From Tetradesmus obliquus (Eukaryota > Chlorophyta > Chlorophyceae > Sphaeropleales > Scenedesmaceae): 64,000 nucleotides of DNA. The position numbers and the translations under genes were made by a program. Below are positions 44,247-55,670 of this stretch, in pieces. Under the pieces are notes generated by a model, which saw only the letters and a program-made list of their open reading frames with translations, was not told the origin of the DNA and did not search any database. Location of the stretch: contig CP126196.1 in assembly GCA_030272155.1 (NCBI GenBank), forward strand, positions 2,108,001 through 2,172,000, given 5' to 3'. The stretch's first letter is position 1. Each line of letters opens with the position of its first letter.

Positions 44247-44265
44247 CTCGGTGACCATAGTGTGT

Positions 44266-45056
44266 TGCCTGAAGAGATGATGCAATGAAGGGGCCTTTGC
44301 ATGGAGCACGCTGCCAGGCGTCCCTGCCAGCTGCAGATAGCCTTCTGCGTGCTGCGCGCAGCGATCTTACTGTGCAGCATGTGATTCGTGATGCATGGAA
44401 ACATGGAGATTGCACGTAACATGTTACCTTGAAAGCGTTGACAGCAAGCACTTGTGTTTCGTGTCACACGTGGGTTGCCTTGAACAACTGGTGCGCGTTG
44501 CCATGGCTGTATGAACGCCAGGACCAGCAATGGTACCTATAGATGGCCAGTGGACACAGAGGATGGTGATTGGACTTCATCGTCTGCAGTGAACTTGTTG
44601 CGGTGACCAGCGATGCTCAGAGGAACCTGATTTCCAGCACTACAATCTGTGGACTTAGAGTTGAGGCAGGACTGCCGTGCACCAGCAGGAGCAACTTGCC
44701 TCTAAGCGCAGAACCAGGCTGCCGTCTTGGTTCAATTACTGCCTGCATTGCGTTGCTTTGCTGCGTGCATTACGTGATTGTGGATTTCTGGTTGCTTGCC
44801 GCTCCAGGCCTACACATGTATGCACACACCCTGTATGTCAGCATGTTGTCGGCTGGTTGCATTTCACGAGTCCTACACGTCCCACATACCAGAAGCATGC
44901 AAGCCTGCTTGCGGCTTGCGTGCTTTTTTTGCGAGCTGGCACAGACCTGTGCCACGTGGCACACAGCTGCTTGCACACAACTGCTTGCACATGTGAGCTG
45001 GCACATCAGGTCTGAGCTGCTACCTGTGACAAATGTCAGACTAATTGAACGAGAAT
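44266..45056. other. Intergenic region between the transposon and the FAD gene echoes
   Basis: About 790 bases. No gene was recognised. One CCAGTGGACA motif like those in the transposon occurs near 44548. The right part is probably 3' flank of the minus-strand monooxygenase gene. Confidence 0.45.
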
Positions 45057-45345
45057 GTGCCTTGCCATACAGCAGCTCTGCGTGCTCATCCACGGTTTGT
45101 GTGTTACACGACGGGAACACAGCCCGTTTTCGAGCCAATGACAGGCTCATTGGGCAACCACTACATCAGCCATCCACTCATCCAGCAGCTGCCGCTGTCT
45201 TGCAGCTGCTGCAGCCACAGCCGTCATTTTTAGGGGGCTGCTGCAGCCACTGGTTGCAGCAATTTGAAATGTGCCTGGCCATACAGCAGCTCTGCCCACA
45301 TATTCAGCAGCTGCCGCTGTCTTGCAGCTGCTGCAGCCACAGCCG
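45057..45345 (-). repeat. Echoes of the monooxygenase C-terminal coding end, beyond the stop
   Basis: Downstream (lower coordinates) of the stop at 45354, the sequence encoding AELLYGQAHFK...PVAA plus its TAA or equivalent recurs at about 45185-45300 and partly at 45057-45100. Spacing is ~110-120 bp. The copies are diverged in the last few codons. Confidence 0.85.
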
Positions 45346-45351
45346 TCACTT

Positions 45352-46959
45352 TTAGGGGGCTACTGCTGCCACTGGCTGCAGCGGCTTGAAGTGTGCCTGG
45401 CCATACAGCAGCTCTGCGCGCTCGTCCAGCAACTGCCGCTGCGGCACCCCTGCCTTCATTGCTGCTGCCTGCTTTGCTGTCAGCCCAAACACAGCCTTCA
45501 CACGTGGAATGCGCTCCGCCTCGTACGCCCGCAGCGCTGCTGCTGTGAGGCCCTGCTGCTGTATGTGCCAGCCTAGCACTGCTGCATCTTCTACGCTGAG
45601 CGCAAGCCCAGTTCCGTCAACGTATGCTGCATGCGCGGCATCTCCCACCTGCAGCATAGCATTCAGCCCAGCATGCAATACGAATTCAAGGAAGATTGGT
45701 GGAGAGCAGCGGCGCAAATTCTTGCTGAGAACAGGACTTGTGCTGGCTGCTCCCAGACCGTTCCAGCACGGTCATATGCATGCCCTCAACAATGAACTGC
45801 ATGCAGGACGATGTAGTATGCATCAGCAGCGTGAACGTGCAGGAAACATCCCAAGTCTTTACGCCGCTGCCACTCAGCCAAATAGCTATGATGCTATGGC
45901 TTGATGGGTAACATGATGATGAGCCAAATAGCCAGCGCCATGGAAAGCCGCCTCACCAGTGTGACATTGCCAGCTCCCCAGCAGCCGTCTGGTATCTGCT
46001 CTAGTGTGCGCTGGTACAGGCCATGCTCAGTGATGGCTGCTTCTGGCGTAGCCTCCACCACCTCCCTGAACACTGCAGGGAAGGACTCAAAGGCCTTCAG
46101 ACAGCGCTCCTTTGCGCTGCTGCTGCTGCTGCTCTGCTGATTGGAAGCATGGCTAGAGCTTGCCTCTCCTGCAAGCATCAGAGGCAGCATGATCGCAACA
46201 TGCTGGGGATTGATCATGCAACGGCTGCATGACAGATTTTGGGCAGCTCATGCAGGACAAGCAGCTGCTGGGGACAGCAGCAAGTAGCTTGCAACGACAG
46301 TGCTGTGATGGCAGCATCCTGCTCTAGCTGACCACCGGCAACCGCCTGCAGCTTGTTTTGCTGTGTGCTTGCGCGTAGCTGTTGACGGCTCGCACTGAAC
46401 ACTTATGATGCTGCAACTTTGACTGGGTGGCATGCGCGCCCCTACTGCTGCTGCTGCTACCTGCATGACACCCTCCAGCTGCTGCTGCTGCTGCTGCTGC
46501 TGCTGCATGCGCCACACACTTCCCATACAACGGGGCCGTATCCAGCCCCTTCTCCTGCTGCATGCATGACACACTCGTGCTGCTGCTGCTGCTGTGGCTG
46601 CTGCTGCTGCTACTGCTGTGGCTGCTGCTGCTGCTGCTGCTGTGGCTGCGGCTGCTGCTGCTGCGTCAGCCGCGCTGTCATCATCTCACCTATAACTGGG
46701 TCATACTGCAGGCCCTTCTCCCGCATCACAGCCACGGGGCAGTGGCACTGCCACACCATGTCCCCGCCAGGCAGCGGGATGAACACAGCCAGGGAGTCAG
46801 CAGAGTTGGGACCGGTAGGGGGTACCCACCTGCACAGCAGCAGCAACAGCGGCACACCAATGAGTTACTAGAACTTCTTCAGACCATTCTCGAAGTACAG
46901 GCGGATGAACACAGCCAGGGAGTCAGCAGAGTTGCGACCGGTGGGCGGCACCCACCTGC

Positions 46960-46998
<39 letters not shown>

Positions 46999-49764
46999 CA
47001 CCAATGAGTTACCAGAACGTTTTCAGACAATTCTCGCAGGACAGGGGGATACCACGGCAAGGGAGTCAGCGGAGTTGGGGCCGGTTGGGGGCACCCACCT
47101 GCACAGCAGCAGCAGCAGCAACAGCAGAAGTAGCAGCAGCAGGAGCAGCAAAAGAAGAAGCGAAGTACAGGCATTACCGCGATGAAGCAACGCATGACTT
47201 GGTATCAGGACAAGCTCTGCAAGCTCTCAGCTGCCAACACAGATCAACTGGATGCTTCCATGCAGGAAATCTAGTTGAGCTTCTGGGATGGCATTTAACA
47301 TTAAGCAGCAGTTCCACACAGCTGCCTGGCGCACGCTGCCTTGTGTGGTTGTGTGTGCACAAACATGCTCCGCATGTTATGGGTGCTTGTCACCATGCTG
47401 CTGTGCTGCGCATGTGCTGCTCACCACTTTGTGCGCTGCTCAGGCATGAAGTCAGGCTTGGGTATGCGTGCCCTGAACACCACTGCATCTTTGAAGGTGG
47501 GTGGGCCATCCTGCAGCACCTGCTGCCTGATGGGCGAGAACCAGCCGTCAGTGCCTGCGAGCAATGCACAAAGATTGTTACAGACATCCAAGCATTACAC
47601 AAGCAGCCTCATCGTACTGAAGTAAGATGCGGGTGAGTTTGCTGGGCGGGTTGATATGCGAGCTGGCGGCTGCCAGGTTTCGACTGAGGTAACAGTTATT
47701 ACATAAACCAACCAAGCTGCCTTCTCTGTTATAGGAATTACACGTGCCGTACGCCTCACCTATCAAGATGTTGCAGGTTGCAACAACCTCCGTGTCGCTG
47801 GCGCCGCTGCTGCTGCTTGCTGCCGGACCCAGCAGCTGAATGGTGCCATCCTCCTGCTGCTTGTAGGCTGTCACAGGGCAGCCGGTGCTGATGGAGCCTT
47901 GGGGCAGTGCTGCTTTGAGTGCGCCAGTGATGTCTGCAGCATGCAAACAAAATATGTGTGTTGCCTAACACTGAAAGGCACTACCGGCCGTCGCTTGTGC
48001 AAAATGACGGTAAGCATTGCCAAAGAAAGTTACACCTAGCGGCTGCTGCGCTTGTGCAGGCAGCTGCATGAACATGGCGCAACTCTCATGACGTCTGTCA
48101 AAAAGCAGCAGACGTCACAGTATTGCTGGAAGGCTCAGTAGCCGCGCTCTGCCGCTGCTGCTGCTGTTCAGCAACTGCTGTGTTGCATCAGCGATGTACT
48201 GCCTCAATGGGCCCACCTGACCATCCGAGCAGCGCATTGTGGAAGCCATACTTTTCCTGCAAGGGCAAACAAACCAATTGAAATGAGTATGATACCAATG
48301 CAAGCGTCTGCGCATGCACGTTTGAGCGCAGCGAAATCGCAACAGGCAAGCTCAGGCAAGCACAGGCGCCAGGCGGCCACCTGGCGCTGCTGCCTGCCAT
48401 CCCACACAACTGCATCATTGCTCAGACAAGTGCAGGTGCCTGCCAGGCTAAGGATTACATTCCAGCAGCCACAACAGCTGAGCTGGATCTCACGGGCCGG
48501 GCTGCACTAACTGAGCAAGCAGTACGTGGTCAAAAGTGACAGTTAACACGATTCGATGACTCGATTTCGTACCTAACACAAACCCGCCCACCTGAAACAT
48601 GTCGTTGCGCATGGCCATGAACTCAATGTGCTCCCCAGTGATCATGTTGTAGCGGTCTACAGCAGCAGCCGTCAATGCATGTGTCATAATCATGATCAGG
48701 TAGTCCAGCCAGCAGCAGCAGCAGCAGTGCAGTGCTGCTTGTAAGCCGGCACGCGGCACATGCAGCTGCAAGCATTCGCTGGCAGCAGTCTGACAGTTGC
48801 TGTTCTTGCAGAAGACAACACTTGCAGCCATCTTTGCAAACAACCGCGTTGCGCCAAAAATCAATGACGCATGATGTAGCAGCCCACCAAGCAGCATAGG
48901 AACTATGCCTGCACCTTCTGTTGCTGCTGCTGTTACATCTGGTGCCGCTGTTGCTACTGCTGGCGCTGCCCGCTGCAGCTGTCGACTAAAAGTCAAACTT
49001 GGTCAAAGATAACTTATTTTGTAACGCACCGCTGCCCTCCAGCTTTGTGGCCTTTGCAAGCAGGCCAGCCAGCAGCTGCGGGTCGATTGCCTGCAGTGCC
49101 TTGAGGCCATTCACTCCAACCAGGATGGCGGCACCCCTGGCTGTCATAGCTGTCTTTTCAAACACGTGCACTGACTTTTGGCCCTTTGTGGCCACCCGCA
49201 GCGCTGCTGCTGCTGAGAGGCCTGCGGCAGCATAGGTGAGAGGTAGATGTCAACTGCATGTGAGAAGGGTTGCACTGGGTTTCCAGCACAGTTCAGCGCA
49301 GTCCTGCGAGGTGGCAACTTGCCTCTCACAATGGATGATCTATGTCACAGCGCCATTCACCAGCATGGGCAAGTGCAAGTAAAATCTGCTGCAACTGGGT
49401 ACTGCTGCAGAGCAGTGCATCTGCTGGTGAAGTGTTATGCACATGCGTGCTATCATGCTGCTGCTACTACAGTGCTGCTGCTAATGCCATAGGCACGTTT
49501 TTTCCAGCGGTCCTACATTCTTGGACGTATGATGTACTTCGTACATAATCAACGTCAACATAGTGACAGCAGTCCTGCAAGCCGTTGACTGCACCATGTG
49601 GGTGCTGCTGCTTGTCCAACCCCACCTGCTGGCCCCGCTCCCACAACAGCCACATCGTAGTGCTGCACCTGAGCCAACACACGCAGTCGATCGCGTCTAC
49701 TGTGTTTTACCAGATGATAAGGTCTGGAACCTGAGGCGACGCTACTGTTGTGCGTGTGCAGCAT
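45352..49764 (-). CDS. Plastid-targeted FAD-dependent monooxygenase, 462 aa
   Basis: Nine exons: 49764-49626, 49221-49030, 48656-48592, 48256-48217, 47933-47760, 47554-47425, 46829-46690, 46168-45957 and 45648-45352. They total 1389 nt, 462 codons plus stop, all in phase. It is a p-hydroxybenzoate-hydroxylase-type flavoprotein: the N-terminal dinucleotide fold VAVVGAGPAG (~40), a middle DG motif IGTDGWFSPIRQQ, and the FAD-ribityl GD motif VGDAAHAAYVDGTGLALSVEDA. Relatives include zeaxanthin epoxidase and aromatic hydroxylases; the substrate cannot be told. The usual prolines after GDAAH are replaced. The basic Ser/Arg-rich first ~33 residues look like a transit peptide. An in-frame upstream ATG at 49962 is an alternative start. 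Exon echoes occur at 46888-47110 and past the stop. The intron between the last two exons contains the dispersed 38-bp repeat. Confidence 0.85.
45889..45925 (-). repeat. Dispersed ~38-bp repeat, copy 3 (monooxygenase intron)
   Basis: Reverse-orientation copy of the 10036-10073 repeat, in the intron between the last two monooxygenase exons and close to the exon 8 donor, as copy 2 is close to a donor in TGS1. Confidence 0.7.
46888..47110 (-). repeat. Two echoes of the monooxygenase exon 46829-46690 start
   Basis: Upstream of the exon, the start encoding WVPPTGPNSADSLAVFI recurs at about 46900-46958 and 47040-47100. Both have CAG acceptors preceded by CTG repeats. The nearer copy keeps the frame for ~19 codons. 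Confidence 0.88.
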
Positions 49765-49964
49765 CTGTGGTTGACGTTTGGGGAGCGTGACGCCAGTAGC
49801 AGAGCGCTTCAGCGAGCTGCGCAGACGAAGAGATTGAAACACAGGAGTACGTTGCTTACATTTGTTGGCGTCTGTTTTCGACTCTGCACTCTTGTGCTGT
49901 AGAATGTCACCCGGTGACTTCTGTGCCGTGGTTTGAGGTTCGCACTTGCCAAGTTGGCACATGG

Positions 49965-51970
49965 TGCAATGAACCCTGTTCAGCAGCTGTCAGCTGGGCT
50001 GCATATCTGCAGCAACCCAAGATGATAATACGCTGCTCCAGCAACTCACAGACTCGCATGCAACTGTAGTAGCACTTGAGCCCTGCACTGGTGGGCAGTA
50101 CAGAATGACGCTGCAGCCAGCACAACGGTTGGGTTGTACTGCAGCACGCCTATGGGATACGCCAGGGCTTGACGCTGATGGTTGAAGACCCTTAAAAGTT
50201 GCGCAAGTTACATTTCAAGAAGGTAAGGGAAGCAACAGATCAGCGGATAGGCAGCCAGTGCACTGCTTGGTCTGAGACCAAGCAAGTACCAATCTGCACC
50301 CAGCGAGGTGGACCCGATCACGCCAATCCGTATGCAGCTGCACAACCACCACATGATATGGATTGCCCTGGACAGGGCTGCGGGTGAGATGCTGATATGT
50401 GTTGCAGCAATGCACAAGATGCATGCTGCTGCCTTGGCCAACCCTTGCTACAGTGACCACAATTCACTGAACTCCGATACAATTTTGGAGGTGGCGCGTG
50501 GCATAACAAAGCATACTCGGGGGGTGGGGGAGCTGACAATCACACGCGCAAAGCATTGTATAGAACACATCACCAGAGTGTTGCACCCATTATCGCAAAA
50601 TACTTGGGCTCCATCATGACAGTGGAGCACCTAAGACATACACAACACAACCATGATCAAGGAACATAGCACGCCGCAAAACCACAGCAGCGCAGCACTA
50701 CAGCAGCGCAGCGCTAGAGTGCCAAGGCACAGCGCTGGCTAGGAAGGTCAAACACAAACAGAGTGCATTGAAAGGACAGCGTCACCGCAGTGCAATCCAA
50801 ACCTGATACCCGGATGACTGCTGCCCACATTGCGGAGTGAGCGATTTACTTCTCAGATCAATGCTTTTTCACAGCCCATAAACTGTCCAGGTGCTGTTGG
50901 TGAACAGCCAGCAGCCTATTTTTTGGTGAATATCCAGACTGCGCATTACGGCAAGGTAACAGAGTAGCAGGAGGCCCTGCAGCATTTGCGAGACCTAAAC
51001 TGGTGGCACTGCAGCAATAGCAGCCAGCACACACCACAGCACGATGTCTATCATGACTGTACATGGCAATCATGCATCTTCAGCAGAAGGAGGTCAATGC
51101 AACCACACACACGAGGAGCAGCAACCGATGGAGCACAACAATGTGCACGTGTGTGTACACACGCATCAAGCACACCGTCATCTGAAAGCCCAACCTTCAG
51201 CACGCTGCAGTTTCAGGCATCCATAACTACATGGGAGAATCAGCAAACACATGCGAACCCACTGTCCAGTGAACAGTTGCAACGCAAACAGTTGTCATTA
51301 GTAACGAAACCCTTCACGGCACAGGCATACGTATGCAGTATATATTCAGCAAAGCAGCGGCATGACAGATTGATACATCTGCAAACACACAGCAGCAGCT
51401 GATCTCCGTGTATGAGGTGCCAGCATGACAGATTGATACATCTGCAAACACACATGTCCCCACGAGCTGCTGTGCGGCAGATTCCAACTGATGCTTGTCA
51501 TACAAGGCAGCAGCTGTCACAAATGACACAGACTGCTGCCAACGCAACTAGGCACGGGTAGTGAAGGATGCACACCAAGCGCCGCATGACAGAAAGCTTA
51601 TCTCCATGCGAGCGTGCAAGACTGAAACCACCGGATGTAAGGTGCAACTCCTACAAAGCATGAGCGTCTAAGCAGGCCAATCAAGCCCCACCTGGTCCAT
51701 CACACTGCGGCACACCACCACATTCTGCAGGGGCAGTGCTCAACACAACCTCAACCTCAACTGGCCCAGCTGTGCTGAAAATGAACTCCTAATACTTCCC
51801 AAGGCACACCTGCCACAGTGCAACGCCACAACTTATGACTGCATGCAGCTTGACGGATGCACTCAAGGCAATCCTGCGCCCCACTCTACTGCCAGAAGCT
51901 TCTCACAAGCCAGACCGTGGCAGCAGCAGCAGCAGCAGCAGCCACCGCCGCAGGCCTGTGCCCAACTCTG
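49965..51970. other. Intergenic region, about 2 kb, no gene supported
   Basis: Lies between the 5' end of the monooxygenase (-) and the 3' end of the SulP gene (-). No protein-like frame was seen. A ~30-bp direct duplication (starting CATGACAGATTGATACATCT) occurs at 51361 and 51424, spacing 63. Echoes of the SulP C-terminus begin near 51971. Confidence 0.5.
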
Positions 51971-52110
51971 CTTACTGCTGGTGTGTGGTAGCTGCCAGCC
52001 TTGCCAGTATCCTTCCATCAGCAACGCCCACGATGCAGCGGCAGCAGCACATCTGCGATAAAGTGCTCTACTGCTGGTGTGTGGCGTAGCTGCCAGCCTT
52101 GCCAGCATCC
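51971..52110 (-). repeat. Two echoes of the SulP C-terminal coding end, beyond the stop
   Basis: The last ~40 coding bases with stop, encoding [10 protein letters not shown], occur at 52165-52205 and again at about 52068-52108 and 51971-52012. The period is ~97 bp and the copies differ by a few bases. Confidence 0.88.
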
Positions 52111-52166
52111 TTGAAAGCAGCAATGCCCACAATGCAGCGGCAGCAGCACATATGCCATGACGCCCT

Positions 52167-55100
52167 CTACTGCTGGTGTGTGGCGTAGCTGCTAGCCTTG
52201 CCAGCTTTGCTGGTGATGTCATTGCCATCTGTGATGAGCACCACGCTGCTGCTGCTCTCCTCGTTGTGCAGCTCCTCCTGCGCAGCGCGCACCGCGTCGT
52301 GTGTGTGCACAAACACCCACTTGCGCGGCAGGCTGTCGTGGATGTGGATGCGCTCCAGCATGCGCATCAGCTGCAGGAACAAGAGATGAGACAAAGAGTG
52401 GCAGCAGCAGCAGCAGCAGCACAACAAGTGTGTCAGATCTTGTGGCAGGCTGTCGTGGATGTGGATGCGCTCCAGCATGCGCATCAGCTGCAGCAGAAAA
52501 AACAAAACACATAGCAGCGGCAGCAGCAGCATGGCATGGGTGCCAGCATGTGGGCCGACACTGAACTGGCTGTCCTGGATGTGGATGCACTCCAGCATGC
52601 GCACCAGCAGTAGAAAAAGCAATTGCCGCTCAAGGCAGCAGAAGAACTGGAGTGGGTGTCCGGGTGTGGCGGCGGTGCAGTGGCTGCTGCTGTGTACACG
52701 CATGCAGCTGTGCCGGGAGAGTTGCAGCAGCCTCTGCAAGACGACACACGTGAACAACCAATGAACAAGCACTACAAGCAGATAGCGGCCGTAACACCAG
52801 CCGGGAGGCAGCAGCAGCAGCAGCAGCAGCAGTGTCTCACCTGGTCTGTGGGGTTAGCCAGCACCAGCTGCACCCCCTTCTCCTGCAGCTCCTTCGCTAG
52901 GTCCAGCAGCATGTGTGCTCCGCTGCTGTCACTTCGTGTAACAGGCGACAGATCCAGCACCAAAAACCTGACACCGCTGACTAGGCCTGCCTCATTTGCA
53001 AGCTCCTGGCCTGCTGCCAGGTGGTCTGCAATGGAATTCTCAAAGTGGGTGGTGTTGGCAAAGAAGAGGGGCGCGTCCAGGCGCACAATGACAATGCCGG
53101 GGATGGTCTCTGCACCTGGGTACTTCTGTACACTCCTGCAGCAGCAGCGACAGCAGAGGGACCAGTTGGAAGTGGTTGAGCCAAATAAGAGTATGCTTGG
53201 TTTGACAGGGCTAGGGTGCGTCCAGGCGCACGATGACGATGCCGGGGATGGTCTCTGCACCTGGGTGCTTCTGCACACTCCTGCGAGGATTTTACCAGCG
53301 GACAAAGGGCAAATGCAGGGTGTTTTGAGTCCTTGTACAGTCATGGAACAAGAAGAGGCAGGCGGCTGCGCCTGCTGCCGTCTTGTTTTCTGGCGCGTAC
53401 ACGCAAGCTACAAATCCACACCAGGCATATCTGGCAGCTTCCAGGCACAAGCATGCATGAACATGCCACCACCATGTGCACATTGCTCTTGCCAACGCAT
53501 CCCAGCTGTAAAGTGTGTAGAAAGGAACACACAAAACACAACTGACAAGAAGCTACGCACCTGTACACATTGCTCTTGCCCAGCCGGCCTAGCTGTGCAC
53601 TGTGTGGGAATGACGACTCCAGCACCAGGATGAGCAGGCTGAGTGCGATGCTGCTCATCAGGCCATACTCCACGCCAGCAAAGGTGGTCACCACGAAGGC
53701 CACCAACCACACAAAGAAGTCACGCAGGTGCGTCTGCAGACACACAGACAGGCAGGCAGGCAGGCAATGTTGTTCAAGTGATGTTCAGCATTGGCGAGCC
53801 AGGACGAGGGCGAAGCAGGCCGTTGTGTTGTCCCTGTTGTTAGCTCAGCAAAGCAAGCCTCCTTACAAGACGCAACACTGCTGTGCAGTCACATGCAACA
53901 AGCGCATGCTTGCCACTGGTCTTGAACAACTGGCATAATACAGCGATCAAACGTGCACTGCATCAACACCATGCAGCCGCACAAAGCTGATGCATTTTAA
54001 ACAAAGCTGCTGTTGTTTGACCTCCAATCCTAGCCAACCGTAAAAACCTTGATATCTTCCGTCCAAACCCTAGCCATTGACTCACCCTGAACAGCTCGTA
54101 GGCCACGCCCACCTCCACCAGCTGGATCACGCCCACAATGATAATTGCGCCCATTGTGTTGTACGGCATCAGCCGGAACACCGGCGTCAGGAACAGCAGC
54201 ACGCACATCACAATGATGCTCGTGACAAAGCCGCTGAGGTTGGTCTTTGCGCCGCAGCTGTTGTTGATGGCGGAGCGGGAGAAGCTACCAGTGGTGGTGT
54301 AGCTACTGAACATGGCACCCGCAAAGTTGGCGAGCCCAAGTGCCACGATCTCCTGGTTGTACTTCAAGTCTGCATGTACCAATCAAAGAAGTGTGACAGC
54401 ACAGGTTTGAACAGTGTGAGAGAAGCTACCAGTGGTGGTGTAGCTGCTGAACATGGCCCCGGCAAAGTTTGCGAGGCCCAGGGCGACGATCTCTTGGTTG
54501 TACTTCAGGTCTGCAGCATGTGAAACGTGTAAGGGCACAGGTTTCGAATGTGTGAGAGAGGGAGCCTGTGGTCGTGTAGCTGCTGAACATGGCACCCGCA
54601 AGTTGGCCAGGCCCATTTGAACCAGTCATCTGCACGCAATACACCACGTCTGAAGTCGCCTGACTAGCAGACGAAGCCACCTTTATTGGAGCCAGCACCC
54701 ACCGTAGCCGTTCTTGCGGGCCAGAGCGCGTGCAATGGATGTTGACTCCAGCATGTCAACTGCCAGTACAATGAAAGCCAGCGGCAGCAGCTGTCCAATG
54801 TTGCCAATGGGCACCCAGTCCTGAATGGAAACTGGCGGCAGTCCTTGAGGGATGTTCTTTACGATTTTGATGGGGCCCTTGCCTGCAGCAGCAGCAGCAT
54901 CAGCAGCAGCAAGCACGGCATTCTCAGCATCATTCATGTAAGGGGCAGTCTGGAAAACAAACACTAGTGCAACCATTGAACAGCCGCTGTGCACCCCTGA
55001 CTCCCCACACTGCCACCACAGCTCATGCTCTGCACAGCTCAAGCAGCAGCAGCATCAAGCAGCAGGAACAGCAGCATCAAGCAGCAGCAGCAGGAGCAGG

Positions 55101-55635
55101 AGCAGCAGCAGCTCACCGTTGCCCCACTTGCCAGCTGCCACCACTGCAATGCCAATGGAGCACGCCAGGAAGGGGCCCAAAGCCTTGAGGAACATCGTCT
55201 TGGGCCACCTGCAAGGAGGGCATGTGCAATTATTGTTAGGGCCTGTGTGTTCGACGACAACAAACAGATCAGTTTGCGTGGGTGGCGCCACAACAAGCCT
55301 ACCGCATTGCGCTGCCAGCTGACAGTGCTGCGCATCTCCATGCAACTTGCGGTCCATGTCAAAGTGGCAGGCCGTGCCGCCACTGCGTGCAGCCGCCGCC
55401 GCAGGGCACAACATTGGCTGGCATCGGGTTTGTCCCGCTCTACTTCGTCATTCAAAGCATACTTTGGCATGTACAGGCATTCAACACACGCCAGGCGGTA
55501 ACACTAGTTGCACTCACTTGCGCTGGATGAACTTGAGTGACAACAGGAAGGCCAGCATGCTGAAGCCCATCACAAACTCCTGCCACTTGAACTTGCCTGC
55601 AGCCAGCTGCGCGATGATGTTGGAGATCTCACCCT

Positions 55636-55670
<35 letters not shown>

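Larger units (their letters stand above)
41539..44262. mobile_element. CACTA (EnSpm-type) DNA transposon, non-autonomous, 2724 bp
   Basis: The left end (41539) begins CACTATGGTCACCGAGATGT and the right end (44262) is its reverse complement. The inverted match runs about 45 bases. A 3-bp direct repeat, TGT, flanks it (41536-41538 and 44263-44265), as expected for the CACTA superfamily. Inside both ends are many subterminal copies of TGTCCAG/CTGGACA in both orientations (41550-41706 and 44136-44246), the usual transposase-binding pattern of these elements. No transposase coding sequence was recognised inside, so it is most likely mobilised by a relative elsewhere. It inserted just after the lectin 3' echo array. 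Confidence 0.88.

Noticed and set aside
44570-45355. 261-codon plus-strand frame
   Set aside because: Its second half is antisense to echoes of the monooxygenase C-terminus and its first half has no recognisable feature.
52623-53633. 336-codon plus-strand frame
   Set aside because: Antisense to SulP exons whose minus-strand frame encodes a clear STAS domain.
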